From NCBI RefSeq assembly GCF_000204055.1, contig NW_006768800.1, forward strand, positions 371,967 to 435,966: a DNA stretch of 64,000 nt, in the 5' to 3' direction. The translations under genes were made by a program, and so were the position numbers. This document shows positions 10,070 through 20,066 of the stretch, in pieces; position 1 is the stretch's first letter; each line of letters begins with the position of its first letter. Below the pieces are notes generated by a model. That model was not told the DNA's origin and searched no databases. It saw only the letters and a list, made by a program, of their open reading frames with translations. The stretch is from Melampsora larici-populina 98AG31 (taxonomy: Eukaryota > Basidiomycota > Pucciniomycetes > Pucciniales > Melampsoraceae).

Positions 10070-11170
10070 ATGGCCACTATGGAGGACTTTAACCGACTGT
10101 CCCAGCAGCTGACCGACATCAATAATCGGCTTAATCTAGAGAATGCTCAGCGTAATGACCTCGCTGCTAAATTAGCTGAGGAGACCAACTTACGGACTCA
10201 AGCTGAAGCACGGGTCGCTCAACTAGAGGCAACCCAAGCCACTACCAGCGCTCCATCCAACACCCCTCCCACGCAGCCTGCTCAGACTCCGACTCTCCCG
10301 ATGCCGACACCCAGTGCCGGTCCTACGTTGCCGACGATCAAAGTCGCTACCCCCGATAAGTACGAGGGTGCTAGAGGGGCATTGGCCGAGGCTTATGCGA
10401 GCCAGGTGGGAATCTATATTGCTATGAACAAGGCTCTGTTCACGACCGACGATTCCCAGGTTATGTTCGCAATTTCCTATTTGACGGGCGAGGCTATTAA
10501 GTGGGCTCAGCCTTTCCAACAAAGGATTCTGGACCCTGCGGAGCCAAAAACCAACCCTGTCACCTACCTGGAATTCACCCTAGCGTTCGAGTCCGTGTTC
10601 TTCGACTCCGACCGTCAAAAACGCGCAGAGGCAGCCCTACGTGCATTGAAACAAACCAAGTCAGCGGCGGAATACACTATCCGCTTCAATCAACTCGCAC
10701 CTACCACCAAGTGGGAGCTCCCAACGCTTATCAGCCACTACAGGCAAGGCTTGAAGAGCGCCGTCCGGATCCCCACGATTCGTGATCAATTCGACGATCT
10801 CGAGAGTATCACACGGCTTGCTTGCGCAATCGACAACGATTTACGTGGAGAAGCTGCCGACCCGGCCACCATTGCTCGTTTGTCGAATCCGGACGCCATG
10901 GACATTTCATCGGCGCGCTTCAACATCTCTTCTGATGAGTATAACCGTCGGATGTCAGGCCGTCTTTGTTTCAAGTGTGGGAAGCCAGATCATATGGCTC
11001 GTTGGTGTGGTACTAAGAGTAGAGAGGGAGGTCGAGGAAGGTTTGGGAATAAGGGGAAGGTAGCCGAGTTGGAGGCCAAGATAGCTGCTTTGCAAGTGGG
11101 ATTGGGAAATCAATCGGGATCTTCATCATCAGCGGCGGATCTATCAAAAAATGGCGCAGCTCGGGAGTGA
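10070..11170 (+). CDS. Gypsy 1 Gag
   Basis: This 366-residue structural protein forms the particle and binds RNA. Residues 1-50 look like a coiled coil (LTDINNRLNLENAQRNDLAA), 55-90 are rich in Pro/Thr, and the capsid-like retrotransposon Gag domain runs from about 105 to 260 (VATPDKYEGARG, FFDSDRQKRAEAALRALKQT, LISHYRQGLK). A CX2CX4HX4C zinc knuckle, CFKCGKPDHMARWC, lies near residues 300-313, followed by a basic Gly-rich tail. The frame is intact. It overlaps pol by four bases; the AAAAAAT slippery site lies 18 nt before the overlap. Confidence 0.92.
   Translation: MATMEDFNRLSQQLTDINNRLNLENAQRNDLAAKLAEETNLRTQAEARVAQLEATQATTSAPSNTPPTQPAQTPTLPMPTPSAGPTLPTIKVATPDKYEGARGALAEAYASQVGIYIAMNKALFTTDDSQVMFAISYLTGEAIKWAQPFQQRILDPAEPKTNPVTYLEFTLAFESVFFDSDRQKRAEAALRALKQTKSAAEYTIRFNQLAPTTKWELPTLISHYRQGLKSAVRIPTIRDQFDDLESITRLACAIDNDLRGEAADPATIARLSNPDAMDISSARFNISSDEYNRRMSGRLCFKCGKPDHMARWCGTKSREGGRGRFGNKGKVAELEAKIAALQVGLGNQSGSSSSAADLSKNGAARE
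11146..11152 (+). promoter_or_regulatory. -1 ribosomal frameshift site, gag-pol
   Basis: A AAA AAT in the gag frame has the canonical X XXY YYZ form. Slipping by -1 reads on into the pol frame with no stop (AAA TGG CGC AGC...). The pol frame opens with GTG at 11167 rather than a usable ATG, so it needs such a shift. The same heptamer, in the same place relative to the gag stop, occurs in gypsy 2 at 35940-35946. Confidence 0.75.
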
Positions 11171-14100
11171 CAGATGTGCCACCCCCGGGCCGGAGTGAGG
11201 AGAAATCAACAATGGAATTAGATTCATTTAATGTAGATGCAATAAACAAAAATGACCCTCGTGTGTTTACCTCTATTTCATTGTCTGAGACTCCCTGCAC
11301 CACATCCCCCAAATCCTGTAGTTTTCAAGCCCATGCGTTGATTGACTGCGGCTCCACTCATGTTGTGCTCGGCAAGAAATTTGCAGAGCGCACCGGTATA
11401 CCTGTGTCCGAATTACCATCCGTGGGTGAAGTGTACGGCTTTGATGGTGCCCCACGCGCTGTCGCCCACGACACAAACCTATTTATTAACGACGACAAGC
11501 ACAAGACAAATTTCTTAGTCACCTCCATCAAAGATTCTTACGACACGATACTCGGTATGCCGTGGCTACGCAAGAACGGGCACCGTATCAATTGGAAGAC
11601 AAGCACGTTGAAACCTCACGACTCACCAAAAAACATCGCAGCCATCAACACGGCTTTGTCCAGCCCGCCAACATCCCCCGATTGCCTTGAGGCCCAAGTG
11701 GGGAAAACGAGGGAACGTGACAAGGGGGCTCTCTGTGATTTAGAGATTACGCCCCCGCGATGTGAGTCCAGAAATCCTATCCCACCGCTACTATTTGACA
11801 CAGACAACAAGCAGGATGTTACTATATCACAGCTCCAGTGTATGAAGACAGACCACGCATTGCACTTACCGGACACCCTACAACGACCAATCTGTTTGAA
11901 CGGCAACCCTGAGACCATCGCAGCCAGTGAAACGGCTTCGTCCATCCCGACAACATCCCCCAATCGCCTTGAGGCCCAAGTGGGGAACGCGAGGGACAGC
12001 CACGAGGGGGCTCTCTGTATTACAGAGACTAAGCCCCCGCGATGTGAGTCCAAAAACCCGTTTTGGCCGTTATTGCTTGACACAGATGATGATCAGGATC
12101 TCTTGCCACAGCACCGGTGTACAGAAACGACGAACCTACCAGACCCACACGAAACCAGGGGACCGGTTATCAAACCACCAGTAACGACCATCGCCACCAC
12201 TAAAGTGGTGTCGCCTACTCCGAAAACCACCCCAAACAGCCATAAGGCCCAATTGGGGACCACTAGGAAATGCGGCGAGGGGGCTCTCTGTAATAATGAG
12301 ATTAAGCCCCCGCGATGTGAGTACAGGAACGCTCTAGACCCGGCACGAGATTCAGTTGACAAGCTTTTAACTCACAATAACAGGCTTAAACCGTCCATGT
12401 GCGCTGCCAGCACGTCCTGGAACCTGTCGGCCAAACTCGCCGCCGACGATGCTAGAGACAAACCTGAAAAGTCAGCAGAAGAGTTGGTGCCAACGCGTTA
12501 TCATTGGTATATTAACATGTTCCAGAAATCGAAAGCCATGACTCTACCTCCACACCGACGATACGACTTTTGGGTTGATCTCATACCGGGGGCAACACCA
12601 CAAGCCAGCAAGATAATTCCTCTATCGCCCGCCGAAGAAACTGCGCTAAACTCCATGATCGACGAAGGTTTGGCCAAAGGGACGATACGTCGAACTACCT
12701 CCCCCTGGGCCGCCCCAGTCCTCTTCACAGGGAAGAAAGATGGGAATCTCAGACCCTGTTTCGACTATCGGAAATTGAATGCGTTAACAGTGAAGAATAA
12801 GTATCCACTACCTCTCACTATGGAGTTAGTGGATAGCTTACAAGACGCGGAAAATTATACAAGTCTGGACCTTTGTAATGGGTATAACAACCTGAGAGTG
12901 AAAGAGGGAGATGAACAAAAGTTAGCCTTCATATGTAAAAGGGGACAGTTTGAGCCTCTTGTCATGCCTTTTGGGCCCACAGGTGCACCCGGCTTCTTTC
13001 AATTCTTCATATCCGACATCTTACGCGAGAAGATAGGAAGAGAATTGGCTGCTTACCTAGATGACCTGTTAATCTACACGCCGGAAGGAGTGGACCACAA
13101 GCAAGTAGTAGAGGAAGTTCTCCAAATCCTGCAGTCACACAACATTTGGTTAAAACCGGAAAAGTGTAAATTTTCGAAGAAGGAAATTGAATACCTCGGC
13201 TTACTCATATCAAAGAATAAAGTCCGTATGGACCCTCTCAAAGTATCTGCAGTGAATGACTGGCCGATCCCGAAGAACGTGAACCAAATACAGCGATTCC
13301 TGGGATTTTCAAACTTCTACCGGAGGTTCATCAGCGAGTTCTCCAAAATCACAAGCCCGCTGCACGATTTGACTAGAGACGACATACCTTTTTTGTGGAC
13401 GAAAGCACAACAACAAGCATTTGACACACTCAAAACCTCTTTCACAACAGCCCCAATCCTGAAGATCGCAAATCCCTATAAACCCTTTATCCTTGAGTGT
13501 GATTGCTTGGACTATGCGCTTGGTGCTGTCCTCTCACAACTCGACGATAAGGAGGTGTTACATCCGGTGGCATTCCTGTCGCGATCCCTAGTGCAGGCGG
13601 AGCGAAACTACGAGATTTTCGATAAAGAGTTGTTAGCTGTGGTGGCTTCTTTCAAGGAATGGAGGCATTACCTTGAAGGTAACCCCAACCGACTGGAAGT
13701 TACAGTTTATACGGATCACAAAAATCTTGAAACTTTTATGACGACGAAACAACTTACGAGGAGGCAAGCCCGCTGGGCTGAGACGCTGGGGTGCTTCGAT
13801 TTCCATATCCAGTTCCGACCAGGCCGACAATCAACAAAGCCAGACGCGTTGTCGAGAAGGCCCGACCTAGAACCCCCTGCAGGAGAGAAGCTGTCGGTTG
13901 GTAGCTTGTTAAGACCCGAAAACCTATCGGAAGCATCGTTCAATGTCAATGTTGATAGTGTGGAGGCCTTTTTTGTGGACGAGTCAATTGAACACGAAGA
14001 CGTTGAGGAGTGGTTTGAACAGGATATTTGTCAGAATCGTATAGAGGAGAAGCTGGAAGTCGATGCTTTTGAATCAACAAAGGACTCACCTATTTGGACT

Positions 14101-14961
14101 GACGACGAAATTATGGAACGAATCCGAGAGACATCAAAAACAGACACACGTATTCAAGGCCTAATAACAACACTGAAGGGACCCGATGTACCAGAAGTTG
14201 AGGAGGTGTTACAAGGCTATGAAGTTCGAGACAGAGTGCTGTACCATAAGGGTATTGTTGAGGTACCAAATGACAAGACGTGCAAATTTGAGATCTTGAG
14301 GAGCAGGCATGATAGTGTCCTAGCAGGTCATCCGGGAAGAGCGAAAACGTTGAGCTTGGTGCAAAGGCAATACAAATGGAAACTGATGAAAACTTACGTG
14401 AATAATTATGTAGACGGTTGTGACTCTTGTATACGAGTCAAGCCCTCGAGTTTATCACCGTTCGGATCCTTAGAACCTTTACCCATACCAGCGGGCCCCT
14501 GGACCGATATCAGCTATGATCTTATTACTGACTTGCCTATCTCACAGGGCATGAACTGCATATTAACAGTCGTAGACCGATTAACGAAGATGGGTCACTT
14601 CCTCCCCTGTACGACGGAAATGTCCTCAAGTGAATTAGCGGATATCATGATGGCAAGCGTGTGGAAACTCCATGGCGCTCCTAAATCGATAGTATCGGAC
14701 AGAGGCAGCATTTTCGTATTGAAACTCACCGAATCACTAAACCAGCAACTTGGTATTGCCATACACCCGTCGACGGCGTACCACCCGCAGTCTGATGGAC
14801 AAACGGAAATTGTCAACAAGGCCGTTGAGCAATATCTGCGTCATTTCGTGAGTTACCGGCAGGACGACTGGACTAACCATTTACCTTTGGCCGAGTTTGC
14901 GTATAACAATAGCACGCATACGGCCACCGGATTCTCACCGTTCAAAGCGAACTTGGGGTAA
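11167..14961 (+). CDS. Gypsy 1 Pol (PR-RT-RNase H-INT), stopped before the chromodomain
   Basis: The polyprotein carries an aspartic protease with DCGSTH at about residue 60 (Cys where Ser/Thr is usual, shared with gypsy 2), then a 250-residue spacer made of three diverged repeats ending in PPRCE, then reverse transcriptase with YLDD at 630-633, RNase H (ILECDCLDYALGAVLS, about 774) and integrase. Integrase has a His-His-Cys-Cys zinc region (HDSVLAGHPGR, CDSCIRVKP) and the core D1114, D1178, E1214, a D,D35E spacing. The frame is entered by -1 frameshift from gag. TAA at 14959-14961 cuts off the C-terminal part, which continues in the same frame to 15570. The spacer also encodes the repeated hairpins at 11724-12311. 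Confidence 0.93.
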   Translation: MTDVPPPGRSEEKSTMELDSFNVDAINKNDPRVFTSISLSETPCTTSPKSCSFQAHALIDCGSTHVVLGKKFAERTGIPVSELPSVGEVYGFDGAPRAVAHDTNLFINDDKHKTNFLVTSIKDSYDTILGMPWLRKNGHRINWKTSTLKPHDSPKNIAAINTALSSPPTSPDCLEAQVGKTRERDKGALCDLEITPPRCESRNPIPPLLFDTDNKQDVTISQLQCMKTDHALHLPDTLQRPICLNGNPETIAASETASSIPTTSPNRLEAQVGNARDSHEGALCITETKPPRCESKNPFWPLLLDTDDDQDLLPQHRCTETTNLPDPHETRGPVIKPPVTTIATTKVVSPTPKTTPNSHKAQLGTTRKCGEGALCNNEIKPPRCEYRNALDPARDSVDKLLTHNNRLKPSMCAASTSWNLSAKLAADDARDKPEKSAEELVPTRYHWYINMFQKSKAMTLPPHRRYDFWVDLIPGATPQASKIIPLSPAEETALNSMIDEGLAKGTIRRTTSPWAAPVLFTGKKDGNLRPCFDYRKLNALTVKNKYPLPLTMELVDSLQDAENYTSLDLCNGYNNLRVKEGDEQKLAFICKRGQFEPLVMPFGPTGAPGFFQFFISDILREKIGRELAAYLDDLLIYTPEGVDHKQVVEEVLQILQSHNIWLKPEKCKFSKKEIEYLGLLISKNKVRMDPLKVSAVNDWPIPKNVNQIQRFLGFSNFYRRFISEFSKITSPLHDLTRDDIPFLWTKAQQQAFDTLKTSFTTAPILKIANPYKPFILECDCLDYALGAVLSQLDDKEVLHPVAFLSRSLVQAERNYEIFDKELLAVVASFKEWRHYLEGNPNRLEVTVYTDHKNLETFMTTKQLTRRQARWAETLGCFDFHIQFRPGRQSTKPDALSRRPDLEPPAGEKLSVGSLLRPENLSEASFNVNVDSVEAFFVDESIEHEDVEEWFEQDICQNRIEEKLEVDAFESTKDSPIWTDDEIMERIRETSKTDTRIQGLITTLKGPDVPEVEEVLQGYEVRDRVLYHKGIVEVPNDKTCKFEILRSRHDSVLAGHPGRAKTLSLVQRQYKWKLMKTYVNNYVDGCDSCIRVKPSSLSPFGSLEPLPIPAGPWTDISYDLITDLPISQGMNCILTVVDRLTKMGHFLPCTTEMSSSELADIMMASVWKLHGAPKSIVSDRGSIFVLKLTESLNQQLGIAIHPSTAYHPQSDGQTEIVNKAVEQYLRHFVSYRQDDWTNHLPLAEFAYNNSTHTATGFSPFKANLG
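11724..12311 (+). repeat. Three repeated RNA hairpins inside pol
   Basis: Hairpins of 33 nt lie at 11724-11756, 12006-12038 and 12279-12311, spaced 282 and 273 nt, within a triplicated module between protease and RT. Each has an outer GGGGGCT/AGCCCCC stem (one mismatch in the first), a four-base bulge on the 3' side (ATTA or ACTA) and an inner stem that differs between copies: CTCT/AGAG, CTCTGTA/TACAGAG and CTC/GAG. Each is followed by GCGATGTGAGT, which contains a donor-like GTGAGT. Protein constraint on GAL and KPP could explain the outer stem but not the changing inner stem. Confidence 0.6.
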
Positions 14962-15570
14962 ATCCCAGCGACAGAGCGATGCATACCGGAGGTGGAGGAG
15001 AGACTAAAGAACATAGAAGAGATTCAGAGTGAGCTAAAAGAGAACTTAATGAGAGCACAGGAAACGATGAAGAGAAATCACGACAAGAAGGTACGACCTA
15101 CCCCGGAGTGGGATGTCGGAGACGAAGTATGGCTCAGTAGCCGACACATCTCGACAACCCGACCGTCAGCAAAACTAGACCATCGGTGGTTGGGGCCGTT
15201 CAGTATCGAAAAGAAAGTATCGACATCGGCCTATAAGTTAAGATTGCCAAGCAGTATGAGTAAAGTCCATTCAGTTTTTCATGTTTCGGTATTAAAGAAA
15301 CACTCACCAGACATGATTGAAGAGAGACAGCAAGCACCGCCGTATCCAGTTGAAATAGAGGGCGAAGAAGAGTGGGAGGTGGAGGCTATTCTAGACAAGC
15401 GAATGAGGAATAGGAAAGTCAAATACCTAATTAGCTGGAAAGGCTTTGGAAGATCAGAAGATTCGTGGGAGCCAGCGGCAAACGTGACAAACTCTAAATC
15501 ATTGATCGACGAGTTTAATTTGAAATATCCGAAGGCAGCAGAAGAATACAGGCGATCAAGGCGTATGTGA
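14962..15570 (+). pseudogene. Gypsy 1 integrase C-terminus with chromodomain
   Basis: This is the continuation of the pol frame after TAA at 14959-14961. It contains the GPY/F module (WLGPFSIEKKVSTSAYKLRL) and a chromodomain (EWEVEAILDKR, YLISWKGFGRSEDSWEP) that in chromoviruses steers integration to marked chromatin. Compared with gypsy 2, 18 nt are missing just at the stop. Without readthrough this part would not be made from this copy; it has no upstream start of its own except ATG at 14992. Confidence 0.85.
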
Positions 15571-15666
15571 GAGGGGCGACGCTTTTTCCCACCGGGTTTT
15601 TTAATGCCAGCCCCGGGGAAGAACGCAGGGCCGCCAAGAGGGAGCCTGGGCGTAAACGGGGGATAG

Positions 15667-15856
15667 TGTTATGACCCTATCACGGGTCACTGAGGTGTCA
15701 CAACTCGTGACATATGCCACCCTCAATCTCTTACTAGAGCAGCGCTCCACATGTATATGCTTTTCTCTCACGCTACAATAATCATACATCGTAGTCATCA
15801 CCTTTCCTTCTCTCTGTCCCCATCCACGTCAAGGCCCCCTGAAACAGGCCATAACA
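15667..15856 (+). repeat. Gypsy 1 3' LTR
   Basis: By eye it matches the 5' LTR at all 190 positions. It is preceded by the polypurine tract AAACGGGGGATAG, which is also present in gypsy 2. Confidence 0.93.
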
Positions 15857-16100
15857 AAGAAAGAAATAAGAATGAAATCAAAAGAGAAAAATTATTTACT
15901 TCTCTTCCCAAAGATGGGGAAAGAGAAGTAAGACATATTGATAGATAGCAGCTGTAAGTATTTGATTGTCTATACGCATTGGGGCACGTTCGTTTAATGA
16001 ATTTTCCTAACTTGTAAGTAATCTAAAAATTCTTCCTCTTTTCAATTCATCGTTATGTGTCTCTCTCTCTGATCCCTCGTATTTCCTTATTACTCTTTCT
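15857..16100. repeat. Right remainder of the older inserted element
   Basis: After the AAGAA duplication comes AT-rich DNA without coding capacity, ending where the Tc1 frame resumes. It contains CTCTTCCCAAAGAT, also found at 9252-9265 on the left side, and two GTAAGTA sequences. Its class is unknown. Confidence 0.4.
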
Positions 16101-16837
16101 TTGTCGATTGGATACTTCAACAAAAGCGCTAGCAAACAAGCTCAATATCCATACGCGGTTGGCGAGTTGACACCAAACATGCTGGTGTTTCTAGGTAAGC
16201 CATCTTTCTATTTATACCCATCATCATATTTTGAAGTCTTATACATCAATGCAACAGATGAGTGTGCCCTCCAGGCGCGTTTTCTGTGTCGTCATTTTGG
16301 CCGAGCCTCAAAAGGCCATTGGACCAAAAGGGTTCCTTGGAGTCAAGGTGGGAAAAGATATTTGCTCCTTCCGGTGATTTTCCAGGGCGGCGTTTTAGCC
16401 CTCAACTGCCAAGAAGGATCTTATCTTTGCTGTGATTTTGAGGGCTTCCTGAAGCATCAACTGGGGGGTATCTCATTACTTACTCACAGTGTCATTATTT
16501 GTTAACTGACATGATCTTGCAGTTACCGGTCATGAACCCTTACCCACAAGCCAACTCAGTCTTGGTGATGGACAACACAAGAATCCATCATGGCGAGTGT
16601 ATCACCAATTTGGCTGAGGAAAGGGGGATCCGTATCATCTACCTCCCTCCGTACTCACCTGACCTCAACCCCATTGAGAAAGCTTTTAGCGTACTAAAAT
16701 CTCACTTTTGACGGACCCAAAGCTTGGTCCAAACCGCGGCAGCTGACAAAATTGATTTACTCATGGACCGGTCTTGGAATATTTTCACTGGCGCTCTGAT
16801 GCACAAGTTATACTCTGTTTGCAGCTACTGGACGTAG
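16101..16837 (+). pseudogene. Tc1-like transposase, catalytic part
   Basis: This is the downstream half of the gene begun at 1617. Exon 16101-16194 is spliced over a 63 bp intron (GTAAGC...CAACAG, 16195-16257) to restore VFLDECAL with the first catalytic Asp. A second intron runs from about 16468 to TTGCAG at 16522; the run of six Gs at its donor leaves the exon one base out of frame, so a slip is likely. The last exon has MDNTRIHHGE and PPYSPDLNPIEKAF, a DD34E spacing typical of Tc1. TGA at 16709-16711, preceded by TTT, cuts off the last 41 codons, which stay open to TAG at 16835-16837. The gene is inactive. Confidence 0.82.
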
Positions 16838-17231
16838 GATACAATGTTGAGCTATCAAGTTTTGATACCTCGTAGTGCTGTCTTGAACGAGTGGAGCTAT
16901 AAAGATTTGATAACTGGTAGTGCTGTCTTGAACGGGTGTCTACATTTTTTATCCTTGTGTTGACTTTTCTTAAGCCCTGTCTATCATATTCTCTGGGTCT
17001 GCATTTCCAAATGCCTATGGAATCAAATTGTTGATCTTTCTATGAATGGTTATTGGGTGAGCCAATTGTGAGATTGATTGGTTCAATCAGTCCCTTTTTG
17101 GCTTGAAGGCCAAAAAGCACTTGTGAGGTTGAAACCAAGTTTCAAACGCAAGACTCAAAGGCTCACCGATGACCTTTAATCACCTTGTGGGTAAGTTTTA
17201 CCCGAGTGAGGCTGGCTGAGAAGGGCCTTGT
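16838..17231. other. No gene; Tc1 3' flank with a 44 bp duplication
   Basis: A 44 bp segment around 16850-16893 is repeated imperfectly at 16893-16938 (both end GTGCTGTCTTGAACG). A short palindrome TTTTTGGC...GCCAAAAAG is at about 17095-17118. No Tc1 terminal repeat could be recognised. GCCTTGT at 17225-17231 is the left copy of the direct repeat flanking the next element. Confidence 0.45.
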
Positions 17232-17399
17232 CAACACCGCAAGTGCTACGCAACACAATGGATTTTGACCTATTTCCATTGCGTTGCGCAGTCGGCGCAT
17301 TATTACGCTACACAACCACTCCGCAATGGGGCGTTTTTTTTCTACGTCGCCGTTGTGGAGCGGTGTGGTGATCTATTTATGATATCAAGCAAGAAAATT

Positions 17400-20066
17400 A
17401 AATCATCTTTCACTTTACCAATTTATTAGCAAACTTCAATATAGCAGAGAATTCGAAATTCAGGTTTTCAGATCAATTGAAGCTCTTAGAGGCTTATGTA
17501 TACTTATTAGCTCATTATTATGTCATCTTATTTCAAAATTATTATTAAGATCAACATAGTTTACTTACAAAGTTATTACAAAAAGACAGAAAAAGAAAAG
17601 ATAAGAAAAATTCGAAAATATAGGTGTGAAAGTTGGAAAATGGTTTTTAGCTTATTTTTAATTAGGTTATGGGTTTTATGAGGTTAGAATATGAAAGAAC
17701 AACAGTTTATTATACAGTAACAATTTTAATCTTCAAGGTTGATAAGGGAAAACAGAAGTTATTAGCAGAAAGGTACTTTTTCGAAGTTGGTAAACAAGGG
17801 TTATGCGTGTAGTTTACATATGTAACTAGAATTTAGGCGGGCTTGCCCGCCCTTACACTTAATAAATAATGCTATGCCCTTACAGTTGAATGAATTTGAA
17901 GCTCAAGTCAGAGTCAAGCAAAGAGAAATAAATTATCTATCAGGACAATGACAAACACACACATTTCCTCAGTTGACTGCATCAACTTCAAGTTCAATTG
18001 AACTGGCACTGTGTGACAGGCAGCTGATCACAAGTGGATATTAGGTCAGTGGTGAATGTAATAGATAGGAATAGAAAGAAAATTCTAAAAACCATTTTTA
18101 TACTACACAGGTGAAGCAGCTCCAAGCTTATCTTTATGTGTTTCACAACCTAAAGTTGAACACATCAGGTGTTGAAACCTAACTATTTACAGGATAAAAT
18201 TTCAAAATTGTGTGTAGAATTACAGGATTTTACCACAGGGAATGACCTTAGACACATTTTCAAGGTTTTGTCTTGTAGCAAATAGGTTTCAACTTGTTAT
18301 ATTTGACTTTGGGTGTGACAGGATTATTAGGAATGTCTGCAGTTATACAGAAGAATTGAGACTGAGCTCATTTAGTTTGATGTCTATTCATTACTCTTTC
18401 CTCAACAATTGCTTTACATCTTTCAGGGTAACAATTCTTTGGTGCCAAATCTTCACCCCTGATACTTTGACATGAGCATGCCCTCATTTTTGATCTTCTC
18501 TGTAAAATCATTGTGCCTGATCTAGTTACATTAAGGGCAACTTCAGTGCACATATAATCATCTATTATAAATACAATTCTCTTTGATATTCACTACATTT
18601 GAGGCATTGAACTCCAAGAAACTTGTGACAGAATGTGCCTCCAGATCACCATGCTTTTGTAATCATAAGCTACATGATGGACAATTTGAACCTTGACTTT
18701 CACTCCACTTTTGTAGTGTAAGACAGCATCGGTGGATAAATCCAGCAAGAAATTTAAGCCATAAATATTTTTGGGGAGGAGATTGAGTTCAATTAAGTGA
18801 ATACAAGGGAGCTTTTTAATCAGACATAGCATGTGGATAGATATTATGGATATACCAATGGCATGTTCTGAGTATCCAATGTAAAGCACAGTAAGGAGAT
18901 TAAAACAAACTGATAGTAAAACTTTGAGTGGTGACATGAGAAAAACGGGACATTTGAGAAAGAATAGCAGAACATTAGCTTGAAGAGCAGCAAGAATATA
19001 CACTGGAAATTATGAGGGTCTAGATATTGTATATGTTGTAGCCAGACAAATGGAGGAAGGACCAATAATAAGAAGATGGGACAGTCCAAAATACCCGCAG
19101 GATGAATTGTATTTTGAAAGTAATGACTCTATCATATATCAGCTTATGCGGTTGACATCAGCCTAAACAGAATGAGTAGTTGAAAAGAGATTGTCCAGTG
19201 GAAGGGAGGATTGACTATGATTTATGCACCCAATGGGCTTATTCAAATGACATCGTGGAAATGATTGTGAGAGCCAGGGGCTAAAACTATGAAGCATTTG
19301 AGACATTTATTTGCAACTGATGGCACACATCATTACAAGCAGACTGGATGGACAAAGAAAAATCTCAGTTGAGTATATATTGACTTATGTTGTTGAAATA
19401 ATGCTCCAGAGAATGAGGAGTGGAAAAAGGGTCACCCAGTGAATGCAACAGTTAGCTACAAATTACCCAACTGATGAGTGTACTGAAGTGACAGAGTGGA
19501 AGATATATACAGAGTGCATTGGAATGGAAGTGATGATGTTATTAGAGGAAACAGGAGCTAAATTTAAGATAACGTTGAGATGAATAAGTCAGTACTGTTA
19601 GGACACAAAAACACTACAGGCATTCTGGCTGGACAAGCAAGATTGTTAGTTGAGTGGTGTGTATATCCTTTATGGATAGCACTGTTCTTCAAATGATTAT
19701 TTTAGGTTAGGTAGCAGGTGAAAAGCAGCCATATGAGATTCAGCACAAACCTTTGTGCTGAGCTTATTTTTACAATGAATTATACTGAAGGTGGAAATAC
19801 ATATAAGACAACAGGTTAGGTGAGACAGCAGAAAATGAGAAGAGTGTATACAATTTTGCACAGGTAAACGGTAGTGTCACTGATTTCTTGAAGTCTATAT
19901 GTAATAGCTGTTGTCCAAATTAGGTTGTGTAGATATAAAACATATAGGTGTAAACTTGTAAAAGCCTAATTTCAAGTGTGATCTCAGAGCTTTGTGTACT
20001 TGAATCTATGGTGAAACACTGAGTTTTTGCTTGAAGGTGGGGTTTCTAAGAATATAGATTTATTTA
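17400..20066. repeat. Old retroelement-like repeat, copy 1
   Basis: Several stretches match the copy at 22080-24000 at low identity: 17520-17640 with 23060-23170, 17815-17850 with 23640-23675 (TTTAGGCGG), 19789-19948 with 22135-22300, and 19945-20060 with 22905-22995 (GAGTTTTTGCTTGAA followed by a purine run). The order suggests leader or LTR, interior and polypurine end of one old family. Open frames here, such as 18593-19003 minus, lack coding character. Confidence 0.35.

Larger units (their letters stand above)
9571..15856 (+). mobile_element. Ty3/gypsy chromodomain LTR retrotransposon 1
   Basis: Identical 190 bp LTRs (9571-9760, 15667-15856) begin TGTTATGACC and end GGCCATAACA. The target duplication AAGAA is at 9566-9570 and 15857-15861. 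Inside are gag, a pol frame read by -1 frameshifting, and a C-terminal integrase chromodomain, which places it among chromoviruses of the Tf1/sushi kind. Integrase lies after RT-RNase H, as in gypsy. The only clear lesion is TAA at 14959-14961 with an 18 nt in-frame loss beside it, judged against gypsy 2. Identical LTRs suggest a very recent insertion. Confidence 0.95.

Noticed and set aside
18593..19089. Minus-strand frames of 81-136 codons
   Set aside because: Hydrophobic Leu/Phe/Ile-rich translation of a purine-rich strand, no splice partners.
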